From assembly GCA_937959285.1 (NCBI GenBank), contig CALGAR010000016.1:1-64000 (forward strand): a stretch of DNA of 64,000 nucleotides, given 5' to 3'. The position numbers and the translations under genes are program-made. The notes beneath the pieces are model-generated. The model did no database searches and was not told where the DNA came from. It saw only the letters and a list, made by a program, of their open reading frames with translations. This document shows, piece by piece, positions 36,670 through 45,070 of this stretch. Each line of letters begins with the position of its first letter. Position 1 is the first letter of the stretch. The stretch is from an uncultured Bryobacterales bacterium. GTDB lineage: Bacteria > Acidobacteriota > Terriglobia > Bryobacterales > Bryobacteraceae.

Positions 36670-37160
36670 CTGAAGGTGCAAGTCTCGAGGGACGGTTCGT
36701 GCGGGAGTCGGCGTCCGAATATTCGGAAGTGGCTTTGCCGAATGACGCGAACCCGCTCGGCCACCTGCTTGGCGGAAGGGTGATGCACCTGGTAGACCTT
36801 GCAGGCGCGCTCGCCGCCATGCGTCATGCCCGGCTCCCCGTGGTGACTGCTTCCGTGGATCACATGACCTTCCTCCACCCGGTCCACATCGGCCAGCTTC
36901 TGACTCTGAAATCGTCTGTGAACCGCGTCTTCCGCACTTCGATGGAAGTGGGTGTGAAGGTCCTGGTGGAGGACCTGACGACAGGCGAGGTGCGGCACAC
37001 CTCTTCCGCCTATCTCACGTTTGTAGCCTTGGATAAGGACGGAAAACCTACGCCGATTCCGCCAGTCATTCCGGAGACGCCGGACGAAAAGAGGCGCTAC
37101 GAAGAGGCCGGGCACCGGCGAGCGTACCGGCTCGAACTGCGAGCAAGAAACCGAAAGTGA
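36666..37160 (+). CDS. Acyl-CoA thioesterase (YciA/BFIT-type hotdog)
   Basis: A 164-residue hotdog-fold hydrolase of acyl-CoA esters. Family landmarks are NPLGHLLGGRVMHLVDLAGALAA, carrying the Asp of the active site, VVTASVDHMTFLHPVHIGQLL, and the closing YLTFVALDKDGKP. ATG at 36666 overlaps the stop of the preceding gene (ATGA), so this start is preferred to the in-frame start 18 bases upstream. Coupling to the Cys-rich protein suggests they act together, but no known system pairs them. Acyl specificity is not predictable here. Confidence 0.88.
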   Translation: MTEGASLEGRFVRESASEYSEVALPNDANPLGHLLGGRVMHLVDLAGALAAMRHARLPVVTASVDHMTFLHPVHIGQLLTLKSSVNRVFRTSMEVGVKVLVEDLTTGEVRHTSSAYLTFVALDKDGKPTPIPPVIPETPDEKRRYEEAGHRRAYRLELRARNRK

Positions 37161-37186
37161 CTTCCTGCGGTCAATGCGTCAGGAAG
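37161..37186. terminator. Possible terminator hairpin between convergent genes
   Basis: CTTCCTG (37161-37167) and CAGGAAG (37180-37186) form a perfect 7-bp stem with a 12-base loop, directly after the thioesterase stop and covering the stop of the Hfq-like gene. Short and without a T tract on either side. Confidence 0.35.
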
Positions 37187-37478
37187 CCTTGTACATGTAC
37201 TTGATATTGGGTTTGTAGATCAGCAGATTAGGCGCTCCCTGCCGGTTCACCTTCAGGCAGCATTTGTCGTACCACTCGATGACTCCATGCAATTGCTCGC
37301 CGTCTTTGAGAACAATGACCATGGGCGTCTTGGCCTGCATCTGCTTTACGTAATAGAAGTTCTCGGCGTTGGTTTGATCGGGTGGAACGGCCTTCTTGGG
37401 GCTTCTACCGGTTGAATTGATTTTGTCCTTGATTTCGTTCAAAGACGGACGTATTAACTTCCGATTCCCGGTTTCCAC
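37179..37478 (-). CDS. Divergent Hfq-like Sm-fold RNA-binding protein
   Basis: A 99-residue protein. After a charged N-terminal extension of about 36 residues comes a region that lines up with Hfq: NAENFYYVKQMQAKTPM for the N-terminal helix, Sm1 MVIVLKDGEQLHGVIEWYD (about 53-71) and Sm2 LLIYKPNIKYMY (about 85-96). The canonical YKH of Sm2 is YKP here, and the proximal-site glutamine and the arginine-rich rim are not obvious. It may be an Acidobacterial Hfq with altered RNA preference. GTG at 37478 is preferred, because AAAGGAGT lies six bases upstream. It is a single gene, convergent with the thioesterase gene. Confidence 0.82.
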   Translation of the reverse strand: METGNRKLIRPSLNEIKDKINSTGRSPKKAVPPDQTNAENFYYVKQMQAKTPMVIVLKDGEQLHGVIEWYDKCCLKVNRQGAPNLLIYKPNIKYMYKAS

Positions 37479-37617
37479 GGCGCCACTCCTTTGACAAGAC
37501 AACACGCGGTACGATGTTGGATGTGTGATGTACCGTCGGTAAGGCTTGTAGACGAACTATGCTTTACTCATATCACACCGAGTGGGTGCCTGCAAGGCTT
37601 AGCCCGTGCTGTAACAT

Positions 37618-38640
37618 TTAGCTCTTTCTCAACGCGATGGCGAAGGCATCCAGTGCGATAGATTTTTGAATATTTCTTCGAACGAGTTCGACCAATTCAT
37701 CCACTTTACGCACCGCCGCTTCCAGCCACGAAAAAGAAACACTTTGCGCCAAAGCTTCAAGCTGCTTTCGAATATCCGGATTTCGGATGTCGCGGTTGTA
37801 GGGAATGAGAAGCAGATCTTCGAGGAGGATGTACAGAACCCGGAGATATTGATCGAGCTTTTCCGACTTCGATGCGCCAATGGATTCCGAGTATTTGGCC
37901 CAGGCTGAGAAAGGAGCCCGTCCGGCAGCGACTTCAAGGAGCGCCAGCATTGCGGTCCGCCGTTTGTCATACGCGTCCAAATCGAGGGAGACAGCCAGAC
38001 CCGGGGATCCTGCTGCGAGGGCCAGCCGTTTTTCGACGCGGTCCAGCCCGCGTGACTCGACGAACGCCCGCATCTCGGCGTCTTGCAGCCTTGCAAGCTG
38101 CAGCGGGACCGCGCGCGACCGGATAGTTGGCAGCAAATCGTATGGATTCTCCGCGGTCAGTATGAGGATGAGATGCTCGGGCGGTTCCTCTAACGTCTTC
38201 AGTAGGGAGTTGGCAGCCTGTTCATTGGCCCGGTCAATATGGTCTATCAGAAAGACCCGGTAGCGTCCCCTCAGCGGTTTGAATTGCGCTCGTTCCTTGA
38301 GCAGACGCATCTGCTGGATTGAGAGCTGGCGGAGCGACCCGTCGGGCGGAAACGTCACAAAATCGGGGTGGGAGGCAAATAACAGCGGATCCTCGGCGCG
38401 TTTATCTGCCGGCAATTTCTCGCGTTCGGCCAGGAGCGCAAGGTTGTGGGGCAGGCTGAGGTCGTCCTGCTCGATGAGGTCGCTCCTATCAAGCAGCGCC
38501 GCCGCGAAGCGTCTGGCGAGCGTAGCCTTCCCGACGCCTTCCGGCCCCGAAAGCAGAATGGTCTGCGGTATCCGCTCCTGACGCACCATCTGCGCCAGAG
38601 TCTGCTGCGCCGTGTTATTCCCGTAGAAGTTATCGAACAT
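37618..38640 (-). CDS. holB: DNA polymerase III subunit delta-prime
   Basis: A 340-residue clamp-loader AAA+ subunit. It has Walker A-like GPEGVGKATLARRFAA, then VFLIDHIDRANEQAANSLLKTLEEPPEH (Walker B/sensor region) and AENPYDLLPTIRSRAVPLQLARL, the SRC-like motif being SRA here. The zinc-binding cysteines of DnaX and E. coli delta-prime are absent. Its ATG lies inside the 3' end of tmk (11-base overlap), a well-known gene order (tmk-holB). It is the last gene of a long minus-strand run. Confidence 0.92.
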   Translation of the reverse strand: MFDNFYGNNTAQQTLAQMVRQERIPQTILLSGPEGVGKATLARRFAAALLDRSDLIEQDDLSLPHNLALLAEREKLPADKRAEDPLLFASHPDFVTFPPDGSLRQLSIQQMRLLKERAQFKPLRGRYRVFLIDHIDRANEQAANSLLKTLEEPPEHLILILTAENPYDLLPTIRSRAVPLQLARLQDAEMRAFVESRGLDRVEKRLALAAGSPGLAVSLDLDAYDKRRTAMLALLEVAAGRAPFSAWAKYSESIGASKSEKLDQYLRVLYILLEDLLLIPYNRDIRNPDIRKQLEALAQSVSFSWLEAAVRKVDELVELVRRNIQKSIALDAFAIALRKS

Positions 38641-39295
38641 GCTCCAAAAGCGGCGAAAAGGCAGCCCACACCTGCGCCGCTACCTCCTCGACCGAACTCC
38701 TTCCATCGATCCGGCGGAAGCGCTCTGCTTCTCTGGCGGCCAATCGTTCGTACGCAGCGGCCACGCGCCGGTGGAACTCGATGGTCTGCTCGTCCATTCG
38801 GGTTTGCCCCGCCTCTTCGCCCACCGTCTGTTCATTTCTAGCCCTTGCCCGCGCGAGGCTCGTTTCGACATCGATATCGATTAAGAACGTGACGTCGGGT
38901 TTCAGGCCCCGGCAGGCAATCCGGTCAAGCTGAAGCACGACTTCCTCTCCCAGTCCCCTTCCGGCGGCCTGGTAGGCGAGAGTGGAGTCTGTGAAGCGGT
39001 CCACCAGCACGATCTTGCCCGCTTCGAGCGACGGAAGGATCAGCTCCTCGATGTTCTGAGCGCGAGCCGCAAAGTAGAGCAGAAGTTCCGCGGTCGGACT
39101 AAGCTCCTGATTCTTTGCGTCGAGCAGGATCTTTCGAATCTGCTTCCCGATGGCCGTTCCGCCCGGTTCGCAGCTAACCACAACCTCGTGACCGGAGTCG
39201 CGGAGCCGCTGAGCCAGCAAGCGCAGTTGCGTCGTCTTGCCCGAGCCGTCGATTCCTTCGAATGTGACGAACAAGCCAGGCCTAGTCGTAGACAT
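38630..39295 (-). CDS. tmk: Thymidylate kinase
   Basis: A 221-residue kinase that phosphorylates dTMP to dTDP. The P-loop is FEGIDGSGKTTQLRLL; the DR(Y/F) motif is VDRFTDSTLAYQ; ELLLYFAARAQNIEEL and the LID region RARARNEQ follow. ATG at 39295 overlaps the end of the uracil-DNA glycosylase gene by 14 bases, and its own end overlaps holB by 11 bases. The run of overlaps indicates a single transcript for nucleotide supply, repair and replication. Confidence 0.95.
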   Translation of the reverse strand: MSTTRPGLFVTFEGIDGSGKTTQLRLLAQRLRDSGHEVVVSCEPGGTAIGKQIRKILLDAKNQELSPTAELLLYFAARAQNIEELILPSLEAGKIVLVDRFTDSTLAYQAAGRGLGEEVVLQLDRIACRGLKPDVTFLIDIDVETSLARARARNEQTVGEEAGQTRMDEQTIEFHRRVAAAYERLAAREAERFRRIDGRSSVEEVAAQVWAAFSPLLEHVR

Positions 39296-40106
39296 AGTGC
39301 AGGACCTTCTTCAGATCCTCCCACGCTTCACGCTTGGCGCTCTGGTTGTAGGGCCGGAGAAGGTAGGATGGGTGGTAAGTCACCATCACCGGGATGTCCC
39401 GCCACTTGTGCCACTTGCCGCGGAGTCTGGTAACACCCTCTTTGGTTCCGAGTAGTGCTTTCGCAGCCGTGGAGCCGAGCGCGCAGATTGCTCTGGGTTT
39501 GATGACCATCAACTGCCGGAACAGAAACTGGCCGCAAATTTCCATCTCGTCGGGCAGGGGCGTCCGGTTGTCCGGCGGGCGGCATTTCACGACATTGCAG
39601 ATGTAGGTGTGGGGCCGCCGCACCGGCATACCTTCTTTCGCCGACGTGTTGTCGATCATCTGAGTCAGCAACTGACCGGCCCGGCCGACGAACGGCAATC
39701 CCTGCGCGTCTTCATCCGCGCCCGGTCCCTCGCCAACGAAGACCAGTTTCGCCTCGGGATTTCCGGAACCGAAGACGATCTTCGACCGGCCCCGGTGGAG
39801 GCGGCATCGAGTGCAGTCTCCGATATCCTCCCGGATCTTGTCGAGCGTGTCGTTCTCGGGCTCTAGCGCAGGCAGAATCGGAAGGGTCAGGGGCGATTCC
39901 GGGGGCTGGATTCGAAGCGGTTCGGGCTTGGACACTTTGGGCAACGGTTTTTCCTCAACTTGGGAAGCGGCACGAGATTCAGATGGCTGCTGCTTTACCC
40001 CAGCCTGAATCTGTCCGCCGGGTGTAGGAACGGATCTTCGATAAAGGGTCTTGATCCCCAGATCACGGTAGAACGTGAGGTACTGCCGAAGTTGATCCGG
40101 GGTCAT
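39282..40106 (-). CDS. udg: Family 4 uracil-DNA glycosylase (4Fe-4S)
   Basis: A 274-residue DNA repair enzyme that removes uracil from DNA. The four cluster cysteines appear as C98-x2-C101, C175 (VVKCRPPDNRTP) and C191. Motif A is GEGPGADEDAQGLPFVGRAGQLL; motif B is HPSYLLRPYNQ near the C-terminus. The N-terminal ~85 residues are a Pro/Lys-rich extension that starts MTPDQLRQYLTFYRDLGI, common in Acidobacterial and thermophile homologues and probably flexible. ATG at 40106 overlaps the coaBC stop by 4 bases. Confidence 0.94.
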   Translation of the reverse strand: MTPDQLRQYLTFYRDLGIKTLYRRSVPTPGGQIQAGVKQQPSESRAASQVEEKPLPKVSKPEPLRIQPPESPLTLPILPALEPENDTLDKIREDIGDCTRCRLHRGRSKIVFGSGNPEAKLVFVGEGPGADEDAQGLPFVGRAGQLLTQMIDNTSAKEGMPVRRPHTYICNVVKCRPPDNRTPLPDEMEICGQFLFRQLMVIKPRAICALGSTAAKALLGTKEGVTRLRGKWHKWRDIPVMVTYHPSYLLRPYNQSAKREAWEDLKKVLHYVYD

Positions 40107-41317
40107 CGCGTGGCGTGGAGAGCAAGCCGCAACTTGAGGGCTTCATCCAGGATGCGGTCAGCGATGCTGCGCTTGGAAGCTTTGGGAATGGATATAGCAT
40201 CACCTATCCTCAGAGCGAGGATCACCTCGTTCTCGTCGGACTCAAACCCTGTGCCCTCCTTCCCAACCATGTTGGCCACCACCATATCGCAGTTCTTGGA
40301 AGCGAGCTTGCGCCGCGCCTCCTCCAGCAGATTCTCCGTCTCCGCGGCGAAGCCGACGAGCAGCCGGTCTCCCTTGCGCTGTCCTACTTCCGCCAGGATA
40401 TCAGGCGTCGGGTCCAGATCCAGCGTCAGCCGGGCTGCCGTCTTCTTTCGCTTCTGTTGCGGCACATCCGCAAGGTGGTAATCCGCGACGGCTGCGGCCT
40501 TAATAATCACGGTAGCCTCGGGGAGCTTTCCCAGTACTGCGGCCCGCATCTCGTTTGCGGTCCGCACCTTGACGACCTCCACGCCGGCGGGCGCGGTTAG
40601 GTGGACCGGGCCGGATACGAGGATGACCCGGGCGCCGCGAGCTGCCGCAGCTTCCGCCAGAGCATAGCCCATCTTCCCGCTCGATCGATTCGAAATGAAT
40701 CGAACCGGGTCCAAGGGCTCCTGAGTGGGGCCGGCTGTGATCAGCAGCGTTTCTCCTCTCAGATCGTCGCGTCTGGCCGCTGTCTGCGCCACAATCTCGG
40801 CAATCCGCAACGGATCGGCCAGCCGGCCAGGCCCCACCGTGCCGCAAGCCAGCAGTCCCTCGTCCGGCTCCACGATCACGTGCCCCCGCTCGGAAAGGAT
40901 CCGGATATTGTTGCGTGTGGCGGGGTGATTCCACATGTTTGTGTTCATGGCTGGAGCCAGAATGACGGGGCCATCGAACGCCAGGTAGAGCGTCGAGAGA
41001 AAATCGTTTGCCAGTCCTTGGGCGAACTTTGCCAGCAGGTCCGCGGTGGCGGGTGCAACAACCAGAAGGCGGTTTTCCTGCGCCACCCGAATATGCTCCA
41101 CCGCGCTCGACAGAGTCTCCTCCGCGGAACGGTCGGCAAAAAGGTCGGTGATTACCTTCTGATTGGTGAGCGCCGCGAAAGTTAAAGGCCTGATGAACTC
41201 CTGGGCTGCTGCGGTCATCACGACCTGGACTTTGAAGCCGCGCTCCTGCAGAGCGCGGGCCAGCTCGGCAGCCTTGTAGGCTGCGATGCCGCCGCCGACT
41301 CCCAGGACTAAGTTCAT
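40103..41317 (-). CDS. coaBC: Bifunctional phosphopantothenoylcysteine decarboxylase / phosphopantothenate-cysteine ligase
   Basis: A 404-residue coenzyme A biosynthesis enzyme. The N-terminal CoaC flavoprotein domain has GVGGGIAAYKAAELAR, VVAPATADLLAKFAQGLANDFLS, PAMNTNMWNHPATR and the substrate-clamp cysteine in LLACGTVGPGRLAD. The C-terminal CoaB domain (about 185 on) has ITAGPTQEPLDPVRFISNRSSGKMG, and KAAAVADY with the catalytic lysine. Stop/start spacing to rpoZ is 3 bases, and the gene overlaps udg by 4. Assignment is firm. Confidence 0.96.
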   Translation of the reverse strand: MNLVLGVGGGIAAYKAAELARALQERGFKVQVVMTAAAQEFIRPLTFAALTNQKVITDLFADRSAEETLSSAVEHIRVAQENRLLVVAPATADLLAKFAQGLANDFLSTLYLAFDGPVILAPAMNTNMWNHPATRNNIRILSERGHVIVEPDEGLLACGTVGPGRLADPLRIAEIVAQTAARRDDLRGETLLITAGPTQEPLDPVRFISNRSSGKMGYALAEAAAARGARVILVSGPVHLTAPAGVEVVKVRTANEMRAAVLGKLPEATVIIKAAAVADYHLADVPQQKRKKTAARLTLDLDPTPDILAEVGQRKGDRLLVGFAAETENLLEEARRKLASKNCDMVVANMVGKEGTGFESDENEVILALRIGDAISIPKASKRSIADRILDEALKLRLALHATR

Positions 41318-41320
41318 CTC

Positions 41321-41569
41321 TTAGAAGTTCTCGTCAGCCGACCGGTTTTCCGCCCCTTGGCCCGGGTCGCTGTACTTCACAAGACCCCGCCGAACCTCTT
41401 CCATGGCCGTGACAGTCGGCTTTTTGGAGGTGGTGGGCAGGAAGGACCTCGCCCCGTTCTGTAACTGGCGGGCCCGCTTCGCGGCAACGATGATAAAACG
41501 ATAAGTGCTTGCTTCCTTATCGTCCGGAATCGAATGCATCGCGTTGGTGCGAAGGTTCAGATCAGTCAT
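41321..41569 (-). CDS. rpoZ: RNA polymerase omega subunit
   Basis: An 82-residue small subunit that helps assemble RNA polymerase. Family features are YRFIIVAAKRARQLQNGA followed by TSKKPTVTAMEEVRRGLVKY. It starts at 41569 in a 164-base gap after gmk and is followed at once by coaBC. The gmk-rpoZ-coaBC order is widespread. The C-terminal tail (DPGQGAENRSADENF) is not conserved. The region upstream has repeated AACC-x3-GGTTACA elements described separately. Confidence 0.93.
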   Translation of the reverse strand: MTDLNLRTNAMHSIPDDKEASTYRFIIVAAKRARQLQNGARSFLPTTSKKPTVTAMEEVRRGLVKYSDPGQGAENRSADENF

Positions 41570-41578
41570 TGCTTGTGA

Positions 41579-41696
41579 AACCTCTGGTTACAAAACCGCC
41601 GCCAGGTTGGGGAAGCACCTGTACACACCAGTAGCTTGATGTGTTAATCACGCGTTTGCACGCACCACTGGCGGGGGCAGAGAACCACTGGTTACA
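41579..41696. repeat. Pair of AACC-N3-GGTTACA repeats in the rpoZ leader
   Basis: AACCTCTGGTTACA at 41579-41592 and AACCACTGGTTACA at 41683-41696 agree at 13 of 14 bases, 104 bases apart, in the same direction. Each core is an imperfect palindrome (AACC-N3-GGTT). Between them lie weaker copies (CACCACTGGCG, ACACCAGTAGC). They may be protein-binding sites or part of an RNA structure ahead of rpoZ. No -10/-35 pair is convincing here. Confidence 0.55.
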
Positions 41697-41733
41697 TTTT
41701 CGCTTACTTCGGCCCAACTGTCGAGCGCGAGAC

Positions 41734-42360
41734 CTAGCGGCGGGTCCGGGAGCCCGTGCGGAAGGTGTCCAAAATCGGCTGGATGCGGCTCGCCATACGA
41801 AAACGCTTCACTCGCTCAGCACGTACGATCCCAATGAGATTCTGCGCCGTCTCCTCGAGGTCATCATTAATGAGCACATAGTCGTAGGATTCGTACTGTT
41901 CAATCTCCATTGCCGCCCTGGCCAGGCGGCGCTCAATGACCTCATCTGCGTCTTCCCCTCGCGAACGCAGACGGGCCTCGAGGATCTCCCGGGAGGGCGC
42001 CAGAACGAAGATCGACACAGCGTCGGGGAGCTTCTTCTTGACCTCCGCCGCTCCCATAACCTCAATATCGAGAACGAGATCCAGACCCTCTGCCTGGGCC
42101 CGCTCCAGCGCGCTGCGGTGGGTGCCGTAATAGTTTCCGAGAGCATGGACGTACTCCAGAAACTCACCCGCCTCGATGCGCCGTTCGAACTCCTCGCGTG
42201 ATACGTAGTGGTAGTTCTCGCCTTCCCGCTCGAGCCCTCTGGGGGCGCGCGTCGTGTAGGAGACGGAAAACGTTAACCCTGGAACGCTCGCCATCAGACG
42301 GCCGACCAGAGTCGACTTCCCGGATCCGGATGGGGCGGAAATAATGAATACGATACTCAT
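41734..42360 (-). CDS. gmk: Guanylate kinase
   Basis: A 208-residue enzyme that phosphorylates GMP to GDP. P-loop SAPSGSGKSTL, GMP-site residues in VSYTTRAPRGLEREGENYHYVSREEF and EYVHALGNYYGT, and the lid REILEARLRSRGEDADEVIERRL are all present. ATG at 42360 overlaps the yicC stop by 4 bases (ATGA). A short extra C-terminal tail (FRTGSRTRR) is specific to this protein. Gap of 164 bases to rpoZ. Confidence 0.95.
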   Translation of the reverse strand: MSIVFIISAPSGSGKSTLVGRLMASVPGLTFSVSYTTRAPRGLEREGENYHYVSREEFERRIEAGEFLEYVHALGNYYGTHRSALERAQAEGLDLVLDIEVMGAAEVKKKLPDAVSIFVLAPSREILEARLRSRGEDADEVIERRLARAAMEIEQYESYDYVLINDDLEETAQNLIGIVRAERVKRFRMASRIQPILDTFRTGSRTRR

Positions 42361-43253
42361 TCGAGGTTCAGAGCCTGCTCCCGGATTTTCTCAATGGATG
42401 ACTTGGCGCTCAAAGCCAGATCGGTAATCTGCAGCCCGATCTCGCCGATACCTCCCGTTTTCGAAAGGATCGTGTTGGTTTCCCGGTTCATCTCTTGAAG
42501 CAGGAAATCGAGGCGTTTGCCGACCTCTCCTCCCGCCTCTAAAATCGATTGGACCTGGCCCGAGTGAATCTTGAGACGGGCAATCTCTTCGCCAACGTCG
42601 CTTCGATCCGTCAGGATTGCCGCTTCCTGCGCCACCCTCTGGGGATCGATCCCCGCACCCGAAAGCAGCTCGGACAGCCTCTGGTTCAGGCGCTCCTGGA
42701 AAGCTGGAAGAGCTTTGGTTCGAAGTTCCTCGATCTGAGCGGCCGCTTGGGCGATCAATGCGTTATGGCGGAGAAGTTCGGCTGCGATCTCCTGACCTTC
42801 CCTTGCGCGGAACTCATTCAGCGCTGCGAGAGCCTCTTCCATCGCTGAGAGCAGGTCTGCCTCAAAATCCGCTTCGAACTCCTCCTCGATTGGCTCGCTG
42901 AACATGCCCGGGATTCGGAGCGCTGAGTTCAGGTCCGGCTTTGAATCCACGCCCAGTTCCGCGGCGGCTTCGCAGAAAGCCCTGTGCCAGGCGGCGAGCA
43001 GATCCCGGTTGATCGCAGGAACAGTGACCGCGCGGGTCCGGACAAAGTTGATCCGGATGTCGATGTGCCCTCGCTGGAGATGCCGCTTCACAGCCGCCCG
43101 GAGGCTGCTCTCGTAGCGGTCGAGATCAACGCCCAGGTGAAAATGCAGATCCAGGCCCCGGTGGTTGACGCTCTTCAGACTCACGATCAACTCGCCGCGC
43201 GGCGTCGTTCGCCGCACCCTGGCGAAGCCCGTCATACTACGAACACCGCTCAT
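42357..43253 (-). CDS. yicC: YicC/YloC family endoribonuclease
   Basis: A 298-residue hexameric endoribonuclease family protein, implicated in E. coli in small-RNA and mRNA turnover. It begins SMTGFARVRR, with LKSVNHRGLDLHFHLG and HLQRGHIDIRINF in the N-terminal domain, and ends with the family tail KRLDFLLQEMNRETNTILSKTGG. Both ends overlap neighbours by 4 bases (msbA stop, gmk start). The yicC-gmk-rpoZ order is widely conserved. Confidence 0.92.
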   Translation of the reverse strand: MSGVRSMTGFARVRRTTPRGELIVSLKSVNHRGLDLHFHLGVDLDRYESSLRAAVKRHLQRGHIDIRINFVRTRAVTVPAINRDLLAAWHRAFCEAAAELGVDSKPDLNSALRIPGMFSEPIEEEFEADFEADLLSAMEEALAALNEFRAREGQEIAAELLRHNALIAQAAAQIEELRTKALPAFQERLNQRLSELLSGAGIDPQRVAQEAAILTDRSDVGEEIARLKIHSGQVQSILEAGGEVGKRLDFLLQEMNRETNTILSKTGGIGEIGLQITDLALSAKSSIEKIREQALNLE

Positions 43254-45070
43254 GGCCGGATCACCTCGTCAGGCTCCAGGTACTGCAGTTCATGCAATCG
43301 TTGATAAATTCCACCGTGATTGACCAGCTCCTCGTGTGTACCGATCTCGCGGATACGCCCTCCCTCCAGCACGACGATCTTGTCAGCGCGGCGGATGGTC
43401 GAGAGCCGGTGAGCGATGACAATCACGGTGCGGTTCGTCATCAAATTGGCGAGCGCCTTCTGGACCAGCAACTCGGATTCCGTGTCCAAGTGGCTGGTAG
43501 CCTCGTCGAGAATGAGGATTGGAGCGTTCTTGAGCAAGGCCCGTGCAATGGCAATGCGCTGCCGCTGTCCGCCGCTGAGCTTCGTGCCGCGCTCTCCGAT
43601 CAAGGTCTTGTAGCCCTGCGGGAGCCGCTCGATGAACTCGTCAGCAAGGGCGTTACGGGCCGCCTGGCGAATCTCTTCATCGGTCGCGTCGCGCCGCCCG
43701 TACCGGATATTGTTTTCCACCGTGTCGTTGAATAAGAAAGTGTCCTGAGAGACGATGCCGATTCGGTCGCGAAGGGAATTTATCTTTACGTTCCGCAGAT
43801 CGTGTCCGTCGATTCGGACGGATCCCTTGCAAACGTCGTAAAAGCGCGGCACAAGGTTGACCAGCGTGGTTTTTCCTGCACCGCTCGGTCCTACCAGGGC
43901 CACCACTTCTCCCGCCTTTACCGTCAGGTTGATATCCTCCAGCGTATACCCTTCGGCGGTGGGATAACGGAAGCTCGCGTTCTCAAATACGATCGAATCC
44001 TTGAAACCCTTGAGCTCCACCGCTCCCGGCGCATCCGAAATCAGCTCCCGGCGGTCGAGATAGTCGAAGACGCGTTGGGAGGCTCCGAGAGCCTGCTGGA
44101 AAATGTTGTGGATTCCGGTGAGCCGCTTGACGGGCTCGTACAGCATCAGGAGGGCGATGACAAAGCTCGTGAACTCGCCGCTTGTCATCGCTTGCGCCTT
44201 AATCTGCGTGCGGGCGTAGGTGAGCAGGCCGACAATCGTCAGCGCGCCAAAGAACTCGATGAGCGGCGAGGCCAGAGCCTGATGCGCGACGTACCTTAAA
44301 TTGCTCTTTCGCAGCTTCAGCCCCGCCTGGCGGAAACGCTCCGCTTCGTGATCCTCGGCGCCGAAGCACTTGACCACGTGGTGCCCGCTCAACGTCTCTT
44401 GCAGAATTTGGGTTACGTCGGCGGCGTGATCCTGGGCATGGCGGGTCGTGCGGCGAAGCCGCCGACCGATGCGCACAGTGGGCACCAGCACGAAAGGCAG
44501 CAGCGTAAAACTGACCAGGGCCAGCCGCCAGTCCTGATGAAACACGACCCACATCAGGCCGAGGGCCGAGAAGAACTGACGCAGGAAGTCTGCGAGGATA
44601 TGGGACGTTGCCACCTGGATCTTCTCCAGGTCGTTCATGATTGAGGAGAGGAGCCGGCCGGTGGCGTTGGCCTCGAAGAACGCGGCATCCTGCTTCAAAA
44701 CTTTCGTGAACGCCGTTTGCCGAAGATCGGTTACGGCTGAGAGTCCGACGTAATTCACGAGGTAGTTGCCGGCGTAATCAGCGAGTCCCTTGATCAGAAA
44801 CACTGCAAGGATGCCCACAGCCACCATCGTCCAGACGTTCATTTGAGGAACAAGATGATGGAGGTAGAGGGGCTGATCGATCACAGGGATAGTCGTCAGG
44901 AGGACCGGCGCTTCCGGGCTTTGCGGATTCAGGACGCGATCGAAGACCGGCTTCACCAGCAGGGCCGTCATGGCATGGGCGGCTCCTGCGATTGCCATCA
45001 GGACGACCGAGGCGAGCAGAGGCAGCGTATAGGGCCGGACAAACGCGAGAAGCCGGAAGAGGTCTTTCAT
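43250..45070 (-). CDS. msbA: MsbA-like lipid ABC exporter (fused permease-ATPase)
   Basis: A 606-residue inner-membrane flippase. Residues about 1-320 form the six-helix ABC exporter core (YTLPLLASVVLMAIAGAAHA at the first helix); the nucleotide-binding domain follows, with Walker A GPSGAGKTTLVN, signature LSGGQRQRIAIARAL, Walker B ILILDEATSHLD and the His switch IAHRLSTI. ATG at 45070 overlaps the glycosyltransferase stop (ATGA). Next to a heptosyltransferase-like gene it probably flips lipid A-core, so the organism is likely to make lipopolysaccharide. Confidence 0.9.
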   Translation of the reverse strand: MKDLFRLLAFVRPYTLPLLASVVLMAIAGAAHAMTALLVKPVFDRVLNPQSPEAPVLLTTIPVIDQPLYLHHLVPQMNVWTMVAVGILAVFLIKGLADYAGNYLVNYVGLSAVTDLRQTAFTKVLKQDAAFFEANATGRLLSSIMNDLEKIQVATSHILADFLRQFFSALGLMWVVFHQDWRLALVSFTLLPFVLVPTVRIGRRLRRTTRHAQDHAADVTQILQETLSGHHVVKCFGAEDHEAERFRQAGLKLRKSNLRYVAHQALASPLIEFFGALTIVGLLTYARTQIKAQAMTSGEFTSFVIALLMLYEPVKRLTGIHNIFQQALGASQRVFDYLDRRELISDAPGAVELKGFKDSIVFENASFRYPTAEGYTLEDINLTVKAGEVVALVGPSGAGKTTLVNLVPRFYDVCKGSVRIDGHDLRNVKINSLRDRIGIVSQDTFLFNDTVENNIRYGRRDATDEEIRQAARNALADEFIERLPQGYKTLIGERGTKLSGGQRQRIAIARALLKNAPILILDEATSHLDTESELLVQKALANLMTNRTVIVIAHRLSTIRRADKIVVLEGGRIREIGTHEELVNHGGIYQRLHELQYLEPDEVIRP

